From: Dictyocoela muelleri | Taxonomy: Eukaryota > Microsporidia | Length of the DNA: 21,407 nt | Direction of reading: 5' to 3' | Assembly: GCA_016256075.1 (NCBI GenBank) | Contig: SDVU01000024.1 | Location: forward strand, 6,502 to 27,908 | Part shown: positions 1-9,713 of the stretch, in pieces | Layout: every line of letters begins with the position of its first letter | Numbering within the stretch: the first letter of the stretch is position 1 | Position numbers and translations under genes: made by a program | The notes under the pieces: generated by a model | What the model was told of the DNA's origin: nothing | Databases searched by the model: none | Seen by the model: the letters and a program-made list of their open reading frames with translations, nothing else

Positions 1-131
<131 letters not shown>

Positions 132-282
132 TTTAAAATATTAAATAAAAAAATTTACTGTATAAATTGAAATTTTATAAACTTTAATTACTAAATTGTA
201 AATATATAACATTTGATTATTTTTTATGTTTTATTAATGATAATATTTACCTAATTGACGTGCCTCGCATTTTTTTATAAAT

Positions 283-2702
283 ACCAATCTGTATCGAAAG
301 ATAATAAAGCCTCGGAATAATGACGCCCTAACTGACGTTGTCTCACAAGTTTACGAGAAAGCGAATATTAGCATTTTGGAGGAATCAAGCATTCAGCGAT
401 TTACAATTAACAATAATTGCATGATATCGTTCTAGAAAACTCTTAAATTCACATTTATAAAAATGTTATTTATCTTTCTATCAGCATGTAACTAGTCGAT
501 TCTATTAAACACAGAAAGTATGAGACGATATGAAGTATAATAATAGATACTTTTTCGTTCCGAGACGATTGACGAACAGTATATAAATTTAATTTTCTAT
601 ATTCTCATGAACAATGTCGTATAAAAATATTAAATGGCTTTTATCTATCTATGAGCTTTAAAATAAAGTGCAAGGTGAATTGATAATATTAAATCTTAAG
701 ATTTATTTTGGAGATATATATAAAAATAAAAATAAAGACTATAGAATTAATTCAGATAAAGTTATGTTTAATAACAGCTTTTCTAGACATGAAATTTGTG
801 GTTCATAATTTAAAAATGTCATCACAATTAGGTCGAACTGAAAAAATAAAGAAATATTAAAACACTCGTATTTTTAGAGTTATAAAAATAGACGAAAAAT
901 AAGTTAATAATAAAATATTATTTTTAGTGATATTACTCATTTTGAAATTGTTTACGATTTTCATATAACGATATATATTACATAGCTTATTTTTTGTTTC
1001 CAGTTTTTGCGAAGGAAATACTAGGCATTAATTTGAAAAGCTATCAAGGAAAATACAAATTTAAAAGGATTTTTTGTGTTTTTCGCACTATAAAGAATTG
1101 TTTCTAATACTGATAATAGACAATATTTTTCTAAATAATATTTAACAACAAAAAACATATTTATTTTACAATTTTTTCTATTTAATTTCATAAAGCAGTA
1201 TTAGTCTTACAAAACTGAAATAAAAATATAAAACAACGGTATGTATACTTAAGAAAGCATAACATTTTAATTTTTTTCTGTTCTATGTCCCATAAAACAA
1301 TTATATATATTTTATTGTCTAGTTATTACTGTTTATGTCGATCTCAAAGCGTAGATGATTTATATAATAGATAATTTTAAAAAAAAATTAAAATAAATAA
1401 AAATTTAACGCATTATATCTAATTACTCGTGTAATGTCAGCGCGCGACAGTTTTTTAAAATTTAGTGAGTAAATTCGAGAAGTAAAAACTATAAAAAAAT
1501 TTTACATTAGTATATTTTTTTATTAAAAAAATACAAGACTATAAAATTTGATATATATTACATTCTTACAAATGTCCATAGTTACAACCAGAAAGCTGTC
1601 TACGACCTTTCTATTCTCCTTTGTTTCCTTAGTATTAAAAATTTTTTTTTCTAATCTTTTTTTAAGACAAACTAAATACGCGATTATCATTTTATCAATG
1701 ACACTGCAATTTACAGTTAATTAGTAGCCATACATAAATTTACTTTTCAATACCTTTGACAATATGTGCCGTTATGTTATCTTCACATCTAAGAAACCTT
1801 TGTACTGCATTTTCATATAAGACGAGACCGTATAGGCTATAACACACTGAAAATAGTGTTTATTATTACTATAGTTATATAGTTATATATGCTTAATGTT
1901 TCTCCCTTTCTTTTTTTTATAAAGCGGCATCAGCGAGATTCAACTTTGGTTCTTAAATTTAACATATAGAGAGTGTTTACAATGACTTATCTGGCTAAAA
2001 ATCAAAAAAAACAGTTTTTTTTTATTAAAGTATTTAAAAATTAAAAAAATACAAAAAATAATATATTATTTCGAAGCTTGACAAAAATTTTTATAGAAGA
2101 CATTTATTATAAATTTCAGATTTTATTTCACCGCTTTTATAAACAATTTACTATAGAACAGTCGAGTATCTAATAATTTTTTAGATAAAAAATGACGTAA
2201 ATATCTGTAATATCTTTATCTGAGTACTATCATGAGAAATCTTTATCTCCATACACTTTATGCGTTCCTAGATGAATTTTCGTTTTAATAAAATGAATAA
2301 TTCGAAATAAAAAAAATTGTTAGAAGTTTTAAAAATTATGGAAATATTATATATATCAGACACTTTGTGTCTTTTTTAATAATTTCTTATGTCTCGAACC
2401 CGGTGGAATACCAAATTTTACTTTATGAAATGATATATAAGTTCCTTATTTTACTTTATTATTATTACTATTTTTAATAATTAGTTTTCGTATTTTTACA
2501 TTTAATGTTACATGAAAATGTGTCAAAAATGTGTCTTCTCTAAAATTAAGACATATTTTTCTAAGAAATCGATGTTTCTAAAATAATAATATATTTAATG
2601 AAAAAAGTATGTTTGTAGCTTTTACAACTGATAGTGACCCTTTTTAAATTCTAATAATCTTTTTATCAATTGAATTTTTAAATTTTCTTAAGCAAATATA
2701 TA
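283..2702 (+). pseudogene. Long decayed coding region, unidentified
   Basis: I do not recognise this gene. Coding-like plus-strand frames run in order: about 283-655, 641-905, 967-1375 and 1568-2702, with the frame changing between them. The first opens with roughly 50 codons without a stop, including the string KPRNNDALTDVVSQVYEKAN, far richer in charged and small residues than the surrounding AT-rich DNA would give by chance. Later parts include NKVQGELIILNLKIYFGDIY and FIEDIYYKFQILFHRFY. Several segments are hydrophobic and could be membrane spans. The reading is interrupted by about three frame changes and some tens of stops, so it cannot make a full-length protein. It may be one gene of about 800 codons or two or three adjacent ones. 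A SINE-like repeat starts directly at its end. The coding assignment is by eye; function is unknown. Confidence 0.4.
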
Positions 2703-3120
2703 GAGCCTAGATAGCACTGTGGTTAACACTCTTGAATATAAATTTGAGTATCGCATCTAATCTTGCTAGTATAAATCTTTAATAAATAATAAAAATTTAC
2801 ATTAAGCGCTCATAACGTATAATTATAGTATTTACACAGTAGTTTTAGTGTTTATAGCTATCTAAGAATTTGTCTAGGTTGGCGATCAAGTTATAGGATC
2901 TCTCTTAGGTGTTGGCTAAGTGCAGAAGCTTTTAGGAAAAAAATAGTGAAACATAATAATAAATGGAAAGCCATATTATAGTATCCTGCATAGTCATTTT
3001 TAAAACTGAGATCGCGTATACAGCTAGGCTTCTGACTAGCTTAGGATGTGTTTTTACTAGAACACCAAAACCACAGATCACATACCACATCAAGAGACAA
3101 ATTCTCGGTAAGCGAGAAGA
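2703..3120 (+). mobile_element. SINE-like repeat, copy 1 (degraded)
   Basis: This stretch aligns along its whole length with 4459-4889 at what looks like roughly two thirds identity. Shared blocks include ATAGC..GTGGTT, ACACTCTTGAAT, CTCTTTAATAAATAAT, CTCTCTTAGGTGT, GTATCCTGC, CATACAGCT and AACACCAA, in the same order and spacing. The head is tRNA-like, with a box A-like TAGCACTGTGG at 2712-2722, but the box B site has decayed. Compared with copy 2 it has lost most C and G. A 90-residue minus-strand open frame inside it is a by-product of the repeat, not a gene. No clear target-site duplication is visible. It sits directly against the decayed coding region upstream. Confidence 0.7.
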
Positions 3121-3464
3121 TGTTGACAACCAATAATAGATATTTATAGAGAAAAAAATAATTTCGTAGCTGATTGATAATTGTGACATCCTTTTAAAGA
3201 TCATGTAATATAATATTTTTATTTAAAATTCCATATCAAAAAAAGCATGAATTTTCTCTTAAATTATATTCTATATTTTTAAAAATATAATAAATAATGT
3301 CTATAATACAATAATTATTTTTTATTAGATTTAGATTCTGCTTATACATTTACAAAACAATTTTTTTTAAGATTAAAAAAACTGTTTAAAAGTTAAATAA
3401 AATAACAACATATGTAAATGTGTTCTTTAAATATAAAACCCATAAATTTTTGTTCTTAGCCAGG
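3121..3464. other. AT-rich spacer, nothing assignable
   Basis: Between the first SINE copy and the inverted duplication there is only AT-rich sequence with short A and T runs. I see no convincing frame, RNA gene or repeat here. Confidence 0.6.
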
Positions 3465-3590
3465 TTAGCCTACCCTCCCACATGTAAGAAAAAGTCTATT
3501 TAATCGAAGATCGCATATACAAGTGATATGTAATTACGCTATAAATCTTCTGATAAACTTATATAAATCGTTTTTTTTTTCTTTGATAAA
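3465..3590 (-). repeat. Left arm of inverted duplication, decayed coding copy
   Basis: Read on the minus strand, this arm matches the plus-strand sequence at about 3658-3795. Shared blocks include AGTTTATCAGAAGATTT, ACATATCACTTGT and CATGTGGGAGGG / TATGTGGGAGGG. The matched frame reads SLSED..., ISLV..., and ends FFLHVGG, against SLSED..., ISLV..., FFFYVGG in the right arm. So the conserved part is protein coding and the two copies point away from each other. This copy is interrupted by stops. The spacer between arms is about 70 bases and very AT rich. Confidence 0.65.
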
Positions 3591-3657
3591 TTATATTCTA
3601 TTTTTGTTATTTTTTGCCTTACAGTAAATTTTTAAAAAATGGATATATCTATTCATA

Positions 3658-3795
3658 GAAAAGAAAAAAATGATTGATATGAGTTTATCAGAAGATTTTA
3701 AGCTTAAACACATATCACTTGTTATAAGAATCTATGATGAATCAAGCTTTTTCTTCTATGTGGGAGGGGAGCGTACCAGATTGGAACCAGTTAAT
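3658..3795 (+). repeat. Right arm of inverted duplication
   Basis: This is the partner of 3465-3590 in opposite orientation. The arms are about 130 bases each, diverged but clearly homologous, and could fold into a long imperfect hairpin. The right arm contains the start and the conserved half of the 66-residue open frame at 3670-3870. Confidence 0.65.
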
Positions 3796-3870
3796 TACTT
3801 TTATCTAATTATAGCCCCTACATTATATTTGTTATGTACTTTTTATTTTGTTTTTTACAAAAAAAAATAA
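3670..3870 (+). CDS. Small 66-residue protein with C-terminal membrane segment, hypothetical
   Basis: I do not recognise the family. The frame starts with ATG in an A-rich context and ends at TAA. Residues 1-42 are soluble and mixed in composition (SLSEDFKLKHISLV, then VGGERTRLEPVN). Residues 44-63 are hydrophobic and aromatic (YFYLIIAPTLYLLC) and are followed by KKK, so it would be a tail-anchored type protein if made. Support for coding comes from the inverted copy at 3465-3590, which keeps the same frame and the SLSED, ISLV and VGG positions although its DNA has diverged. It may nevertheless be only the surviving end of a longer decayed gene. No regulatory element is evident. Confidence that it is expressed is low. 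Confidence 0.35.
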   Translation: MIDMSLSEDFKLKHISLVIRIYDESSFFFYVGGERTRLEPVNYFYLIIAPTLYLLCTFYFVFYKKK

Positions 3871-4458
3871 TAAAATAAAAATATTTCTATGTGCTAACAT
3901 TTCTTTTAAAACTTTTAAACAAATATAAGTTTTATAATTATTGGCCAATAAATATAATTTTAAATTAAACTTCTATTCATTATCTAAAAATTGATAGTTC
4001 AATATTTATTAAAATGTAGACGTTCTAATTGCAAATTCTACATACTTAAAAATTTATAATTGAAAAATTTTCAATATCGGTTATCAGAAAGAAATTATTT
4101 GCTTAAGATGAGAGTCAAATTTTTGTAAGACTATTAATTATATTTCATTATTAAAATCTGTCTTTTAGACGTTCAAATTCTATTATAAATAATAGTTACA
4201 TTTTGTGGTAACATAATATGAATCAAGAATTTTTATCTAATAAAAATAATTTTTTATAAACATTTTTTTAAGATTTTTTTCCCTTTTTTTAATTTTATAC
4301 TATCTTTTCAAGTATGTATCAAGAATTGTAGACAATAAATTATGTTTATAAAAAAACCTTTATAATATTCTTTTTTGAATGTCGCGCATAGCACGCTACA
4401 CCTTATATTATAATAATATTTATTTTCGAATAGTTTTTTTTTATAATAATTTATTATC
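3871..4458. other. AT-rich spacer, nothing assignable
   Basis: About 590 bases of A/T runs with no convincing coding frame. The only less AT-rich spot is around 4380-4400 (GTCGCGCATAGCACGC), which is too short to interpret. Confidence 0.55.
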
Positions 4459-4466
4459 GGGCCCGA

Positions 4467-4477
4467 TAGCTCGGTGG
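4467..4477 (+). promoter_or_regulatory. RNA polymerase III box A in SINE copy 2
   Basis: TAGCTCGGTGG matches the tRNA box A pattern TRGYNNARNNGG with one mismatch and lies 8 bases into the repeat, as in a tRNA gene. Confidence 0.65.
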
Positions 4478-4510
4478 TTTACACTCTTGAATGTAAAATT
4501 TAAGTATCGT

Positions 4511-4521
4511 TGTTCGAATCA
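4511..4521 (+). promoter_or_regulatory. RNA polymerase III box B in SINE copy 2
   Basis: TGTTCGAATCA keeps the invariant GTTCGAATC core of box B. It begins 34 bases after box A, the spacing found in tRNA genes. The corresponding site in copy 1 is no longer recognisable. Confidence 0.7.
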
Positions 4522-4889
4522 CGCTGACGTCACTCTTTAATAAATAATGAGTGAATGACATTAAGCTGTCAAAAACTATATAATTATAGTAAAAATATAC
4601 AGTTGTTTCTGTGTGGTATAGATGATTAAGACTTAATCTAATATGACAATGAAGCAGAAAGGACTCTCTTAGGTGTGGGGATGAGTGCGGCGACGCATCT
4701 CGGCAAAAAGTAGTGAAAAATAAAAATTTATTAAAAACTACTAATTACCTGTATCCTGCTGAGTCATTGATAAAACGAAAATCGCGCATACAGCTTGGCG
4801 TTGCGTAGCTTAAGAAGTGCGTATTATTAAAACACCAAGAACCAAAAGTCACAGACCACGGTAGGAGACAACTCTCCGGGTTGGCAGAT

Positions 4890-5565
4890 ATAAATTTTTT
4901 TAGCATGTAATATATATATAATTTATTATTTTATAAGAAATGTATATTTATAAACAAAAATGATACTTATTTCATATTAATTATAGATAAAATTATAATA
5001 ATAACTTATTTAAAAGCACGGAAAGATCTATAAAATTTTTAAAAGGGTATTATTCATGTATGATAATAAAAAAACTATTCATTTGTCATACATAATTAAA
5101 ACAGTTATATTTATAAAGTTATTATGTAAATATACAAGCTATTTTTTAGAATTTATGTTTCTAATTCTATATAAAAAATATTTTCATTGTTATTTTATTG
5201 ACCTCATTATCAATCATAAATTTATATTTTAATAAAGCATTATACGTTTTTTATTTTTTATTTTATATTTTTATTAAAAATAAATTTTATTAAAAAAAAT
5301 TAATATTAAATCAAAAAAAACCAATGAAAATAATGATTTGTTTTGTTTTATTTTAATTTATTGTTATAGGTTTTTTTTTAATTCTGAAATTTCAATCTAT
5401 CTCGTTTTTTCCTATATGAGGAAAGAAACGTGATATATAATCAAATTTAATAATAAAAATTATATTATAAAAAATTTGAAAAAAGCGCTATAAGTAATAT
5501 GGAGAGAAAGTTTAAGATACAGAAAAGTTTTTATAGTTAGTTAATCTCTTAATTTAATTTTACAA
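4890..5565. other. AT-rich spacer with a short hairpin
   Basis: Mostly A/T runs with no assignable gene. At 5403-5430 there is an inverted repeat, CGTTTTTTCCT pairing with AGGAAAGAAACG across a 5-base loop with one bulge. Its role is unknown, and it may be chance. Confidence 0.5.
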
Positions 5566-6060
5566 AATAAAATTTTAAAGATTATTGTCTTGGAATTATA
5601 CAATTTATTTATAACAAATTATATTTTTTTATACAAGGGAGCTGGAAAGTTGCTTTTACAGCATATAATAGGTAAATTATAGCTCGTTTAACAGGGCGTA
5701 AATCATTTTAAAAAATACCTCGAATGACATATATTATATAAATAATGTTAAAATATTATATAATAATCACTAAGCTCTTTGTAGTATAGATTCTTAGGTC
5801 TGTAAATATATAGACAATGCAACAGCCTCGTATCTTAGACGTGAGTACATTGTTCTGTCGCAGCGCTGCTATATATCCAGTATAAATTCATTGTTACTGC
5901 CCATTAAAAGATATATCTTACTATAAAGTAATCTAAAATGCGTAAAAGCAAAAATTTTAAGCGACCTCACGGGCATATTACATTAAAACCATAAAAACAT
6001 CGATCAAGAGTATATAACACTCTACGAGTATTAAACATTAATCTCTAAATAAAATTGACT
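5566..6060 (+). pseudogene. Decayed ABC-transporter-like ATPase domain (tentative)
   Basis: The frame around 5572-5680 reads ILK, about 19 residues, then GAGK at 5638-5649, then LLLQHIIGKL. In ABC ATPases the pattern is iLk...G...GxxGxGK[ST]TLL..I.G with about the same spacing, so this resembles a Walker A region that has lost its Ser/Thr after the lysine. Downstream, the frame at 5813 reads YLRREYIVLSQRCYI, which is like the stretch around the Q-loop glutamine of ABCG-type domains, then KILSDLTGILH. No LSGGE signature or Walker B is visible. Two other frames over 5813-6050 also look coding-like, showing frame changes. If right, this would be the front of a half-size ABC transporter whose membrane part may lie in the decayed stretches downstream. 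The gene is dead. The family call is an inference from one weak motif and its context. Confidence 0.35.
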
Positions 6061-6600
6061 TCTATTTACAATAAAATAAAAATGATGTTCGCTTTTATAA
6101 GATATTACAAAATTATTTATTATTTCTGTAATTCACAACGAAAATTATGAATAAACACAAATGCTATATAATAAAATACAAAAATATGTATAAACATATG
6201 TATTTAAAATTTAAACAAAGATATTATAAATATTTCGTATGTATTAATTGAATTATTTTGTTATTTTCAAATCAAAATATATACAAAAATTATTAATTTT
6301 AAAGACAAAATGTTAATATTTACCATTTTTTCTTTTCAGAAGCTTTAGTATTTAATTAAATACTATACTACATAGACTATTCCAAATTAATTTATCGATA
6401 AATGATTATGATGAATTGTACTATTTACTATTTACTATTTACTATTTACTATTTACATATTATAACAATGAATAGACTCTAATTATATAGAATATCATAA
6501 ATTTGCATTACAAATTAAAAACTATGATAACAGTCTTATGTACATAATATTATTGATATATTATATGATACTACTGCTTATCTATATGTAAAATTTTTTA
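6061..6600. other. AT-rich stretch, no assignable gene
   Basis: No convincing coding frame was found in this stretch. It contains the 7-bp microsatellite listed at 6421-6455. If the flanking decayed stretches belong to one ABC transporter gene, the missing signature motif would have to lie here and is not visible. Confidence 0.45.
6421..6455. repeat. (CTATTTA)5 microsatellite
   Basis: Five perfect tandem copies of the 7-mer CTATTTA. There is no associated gene. Confidence 0.95.
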
Positions 6601-6638
6601 ATTCGTCAATATTTCTGAACAAAGTGATAATTTTAGAT

Positions 6639-7875
6639 GAAGACCCTACATAACAACTTCATGTATAAGACATAAAAGAAACATTTTGTACCTTAATTAA
6701 AATACCCTACTACTTATTTAGATCTAACAGCATTAGGTGATTTGCATAGAAATATAAAGATTCGCCTTTCTTAAAAATTTTCCTTAGGCGTAGAATTTTA
6801 TATATTGTTAGCTAATATTTAAACGTTTATAACAAGAAGTTGTAAAATAGCAAATAAAAATATTAAATACTAATGTATCGATAACATCTACTATATATTT
6901 ATTATCTCTCAGAGAGTATATTTATAGAAAAAAAACTTCAAGGGTTTAATAATTACTAATTATAATATCCAACTTAATAAAATAGGCCAAAAAGAAAATT
7001 TAAAACTCTAATATTGCTACATACCATCTTTACGTATAAACACAGATCTTTCGTATACTGAAATAAAATTTAACTTTAAGGTCCGCATAATTTTCTGATC
7101 TTGAGAGTCTCTAACACCCATGTTATAATTTATTTTCTATGATGTATTTAGCATTTTAAGACAAAGATTGAAATATCTAATTGTTTTCTTTTTTTGCAAT
7201 GTATATAAATTACGAAAAAAACATGGCAAGGGTTATATATACGATAGAAGTGTAATATAATTAATTAGGAAAATAAAAATAGTGTCTTATAGCATTTTTT
7301 TTATAGTAGCTCACCTGAATTTGTAAAATAAAAAATAGTGAATATAAAACAAAATAACATGCAAATATATTTATTCTGCATTTCATAAAAAAATAGCGTA
7401 TTTTATAATATAGAAACATGTAATATATATTATCTTTATATTGACCTATTTTCAGAGAAATATAGAGTCTAATGTCTATTTGAGTAGTGCTGTTTTTTTG
7501 TTTACTGTCTAGAATACATAATTTTTTTTGTTAATTGGTATTGTTTGGCCATAATATAATAGAGGAAAAGCTTATGTTCAAGTTATATATCCATTAAGCA
7601 TACATATCATATTAGGCTGTCTATGGACATGTAATTGATACCAAATAGCTTAGAGGGTGATTTCTTAATTTCTCACTGTATCTCCGACGTTTTTATATTT
7701 ACAATAGAAAAAAAAAAATACTTGAAATACGCTACTGATTTAGAGTTTTTTACTAAGTATCTAACAGCAAAAAAATAACCTTTATCTGGAATAGACCCTA
7801 TACCGAAATATCTTTATTTTAATCCGAATTTACATGCATACGATTATAGTAATAAACGGAAGATATAATAAATTG
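6639..7875 (+). pseudogene. Decayed coding region, hydrophobic C-terminal part, unidentified
   Basis: From an ATG at 6639 one frame stays coding-like to about 7320. It includes YLDLTALGDLHRNIKIRL, SLRINTDLSYTEIKFNFK and KLRKKHGKGYIYDRSVI, with stops at a clearly lower rate than the other frames. A frame change leads to 7441-7650, with hydrophobic strings such as SSAVFLFTV and VIYPLSIHIILGCLW, and another to 7719-7870 (KYLKYATDLEFFTKYL, then DPIPKYLYFNPNLHAYDY). The hydrophobic clusters suggest membrane spans. The order, P-loop-like piece upstream then membrane-like piece here, would suit an ABCG-type half transporter, but I see no motif that proves it. There are roughly fifteen to twenty stops and at least two frame changes. 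Function is unresolved. Confidence 0.4.
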
Positions 7876-7878
7876 AAA

Positions 7879-8395
7879 AAAGTTTATTGCGTTATTAAGG
7901 GCATTTTTTTCTAAACTTATCTATGCGACACCTACTTCATAACTAATACCCACGAAGTTTAAAAAAAAATTATTATCTATTTTCATTATTACAAAAATTT
8001 TTATTGAGTTATAGTTTTGTGAAATAAAAATTTTCTAGAACTATGAAAATATATGTATATTAAATAATAAGTGTCCTTATATATAAAAAAATTTACAAAC
8101 TATAAAATTTATGCATTTGTCGATCTAAAATTTTTTCTAAAAACAAACCTGGCATGAAGAAAAAATGAAGATATTTCCGTCTTTTTACGGCTTAATTATT
8201 ATTTTTCAATAAATAGCTTTTTAACAATTTTATTTTATTTTAGCTCTGTTTAAATTTCTCCCGTAACATTTATTACACATGAACCATATTTAAAATTTTG
8301 AATGTCTTTATAATTTCATTTAATTTTTTTGTTTTTACCTATGATCATGATAAATACGAAATCAATGAAATCGTCAAAATTACGAATTTAAATAC
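7879..8395 (+). pseudogene. Decayed coding stretch, hydrophobic, unidentified
   Basis: A single frame from 7879 reads coding-like for about 170 codons, interrupted by about a dozen stops that cluster in its first half. Its best parts are CDTYFITNTHEV, YAFVDLKFFLKTNL, NEDISVFLRLNYYFSINSFL and SPVTFITHEPYLKF. It follows directly on the previous decayed stretch with a frame change, so it may be its continuation or a neighbouring gene. No family was recognised. Confidence 0.3.
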
Positions 8396-8588
8396 ATATT
8401 TATTTATTTTTTTTAATTTTTTATACTTTTCTCTATTTTATAAATAAGTATAACAATATATCATTATCATATTGTAGAATTATAGCGGTAGAATATCTCC
8501 TTGTTTATAAAAAAATGGTACATTTATATTTTTTCTGCTGCAATCATTCTATGATTTTTTTAATAAGAAAAGGTTTATGTAGATAGTA

Positions 8589-8840
8589 TTCGCCAGAAAT
8601 TAGGAAAATCTTGATCAAAGGACAGATAGCGAAATATGTGACAAATTATTTAGCGAGGTAGATCACCTTAAATAAAACAAAAATAGGTTATTAGACAAAT
8701 CTCTATTTTATTATAAGAATTGCAAAATAATATTTTATGTCGCCGAAATAAAGGATAAATCAGCCTTGAAAACCGCGTCTATAAATATGAAATAAACAAA
8801 CCAAATATTATTAGATAATAATATATAAACAATATTTGAA
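8589..8840 (+). pseudogene. Decayed coding fragment, hydrophilic, unidentified
   Basis: The frame at 8589 reads ENLDQRTDSEICDKLFSEVD, then a run including LLDKSLFYYKNCKIIFYVAE and IKDKSALKTASINMK, with only a few stops in about 80 codons. The stretch is less AT rich than its flanks and its residues are balanced between charged and hydrophobic, as in a soluble domain. I do not recognise the family. It could belong to the upstream decayed gene or to that at 9714, but AT-rich DNA separates it from both. Confidence 0.35.
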
Positions 8841-9713
8841 TATAAATGCTGTTGAGAATATGAAATGCAGCTGTGTTATATTGGTATTTAAATAAATAAG
8901 AAGTAAAAATATTAAGGAAATAAAAGTTTTTTTTGTTTATTCTTTTTTTTTAACTATCTAAAAAACCTTTATATTGATTAGATCGCTTAAAGTTACATAT
9001 TATGCAAAAAAAAATTTTATAGAGGTGAGGTAAGTCTGACGGACGTGATCTTAGTTTTTATAAATAGGTAACCCACATTAATTTTTTTTTATCCACTGTC
9101 GGATTTTTAATTTTCTTGCCCTTAATATTTTTTATTGTATCGAAAATTGTCAGATCACCGAAAAATTTTACCTGAACGCCTAGAATTTCTATTATACATA
9201 AATAAATTAACCTCTGCTATTATGATATCATATTATCATATATTTTCTTTAAAATTACTTTTTTTCTTTTAATATAAAAGTAATTATGTTATATATTTTA
9301 GACATATGTACGATTGTTATGAATATTTTTCTTCTTTTTATAGTTTTGACTTCGTATTTGTAATTTTGACTTGGTATTACAAAATAACGTATCTTTATAT
9401 TTAAAATGCAGTAAATATATAAAAAAATTTACAAAATTTACAATTTTACAGATTATTTTTTGATTTATACATAATTTAAAACTCTTGATCTTTTATCGTA
9501 ATACCACATCTAAAATATCTTACTAATTACTAGCATGTTTTTTTTTGACACAGAAAAGGAGACGTGTAAATTTTTATTATTATATAAATTGCGTCGAAAA
9601 AAACCAATTATTATGTCAGTAGAAATTTTTATAGACACAACGAATTTTTATTTTTTATGGCATAAAATACGTATTTTTATTATTTTATATATTTTAAAAT
9701 ATAAAATTACTAG
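8841..9713. other. AT-rich stretch with one weak coding-like patch
   Basis: Mostly A/T runs. Around 9085-9180 one frame reads IHCRIFNFLALNIFYCIENC and then QITEKFYLNA, which could be another remnant but is too short to call. A 67-codon open frame starting at ATG 9535 is made of AT-biased codons and has no recognisable feature. I treat it as chance. Confidence 0.4.

Larger units (their letters stand above)
4459..4889 (+). mobile_element. SINE-like repeat with tRNA-derived head, copy 2
   Basis: This is the better preserved of two copies (the other is 2703-3120). It starts GGGCCCGATAGCTCGGTGG, has a box A at 4467-4477 and a box B at 4511-4521, and continues into a body of about 350 bases that is unrelated to tRNA but shared with copy 1. 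Body landmarks include CTCTCTTAGGTGTGGGGATG at about 4663 and GGAGACAACTCTCCGG near the 3' end. Such a layout, an internal RNA polymerase III promoter followed by a unique body, is that of a tRNA-derived SINE. It would be moved by the machinery of some LINE; none is seen in this window. There is no poly-A tail and no clear target-site duplication. Confidence 0.7.

Noticed and set aside
2932-3204. 90-residue minus-strand open frame
   Set aside because: It lies almost wholly within SINE copy 1 and has no counterpart frame in copy 2.
4459-4532. Functional tRNA gene
   Set aside because: Boxes A and B are present, but the acceptor stem has no partner and a 350-base body shared with copy 1 follows. 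It is the head of a SINE-like repeat.
6421-6455. Telomere-like repeat
   Set aside because: CTATTTA is not a known telomere unit, has only five copies and is internal.
9030-9035. GTAAGT as a 5' splice site after a short coding-like run
   Set aside because: A six-base match in AT-rich DNA without a matching branch point, acceptor or flanking exon is not enough.
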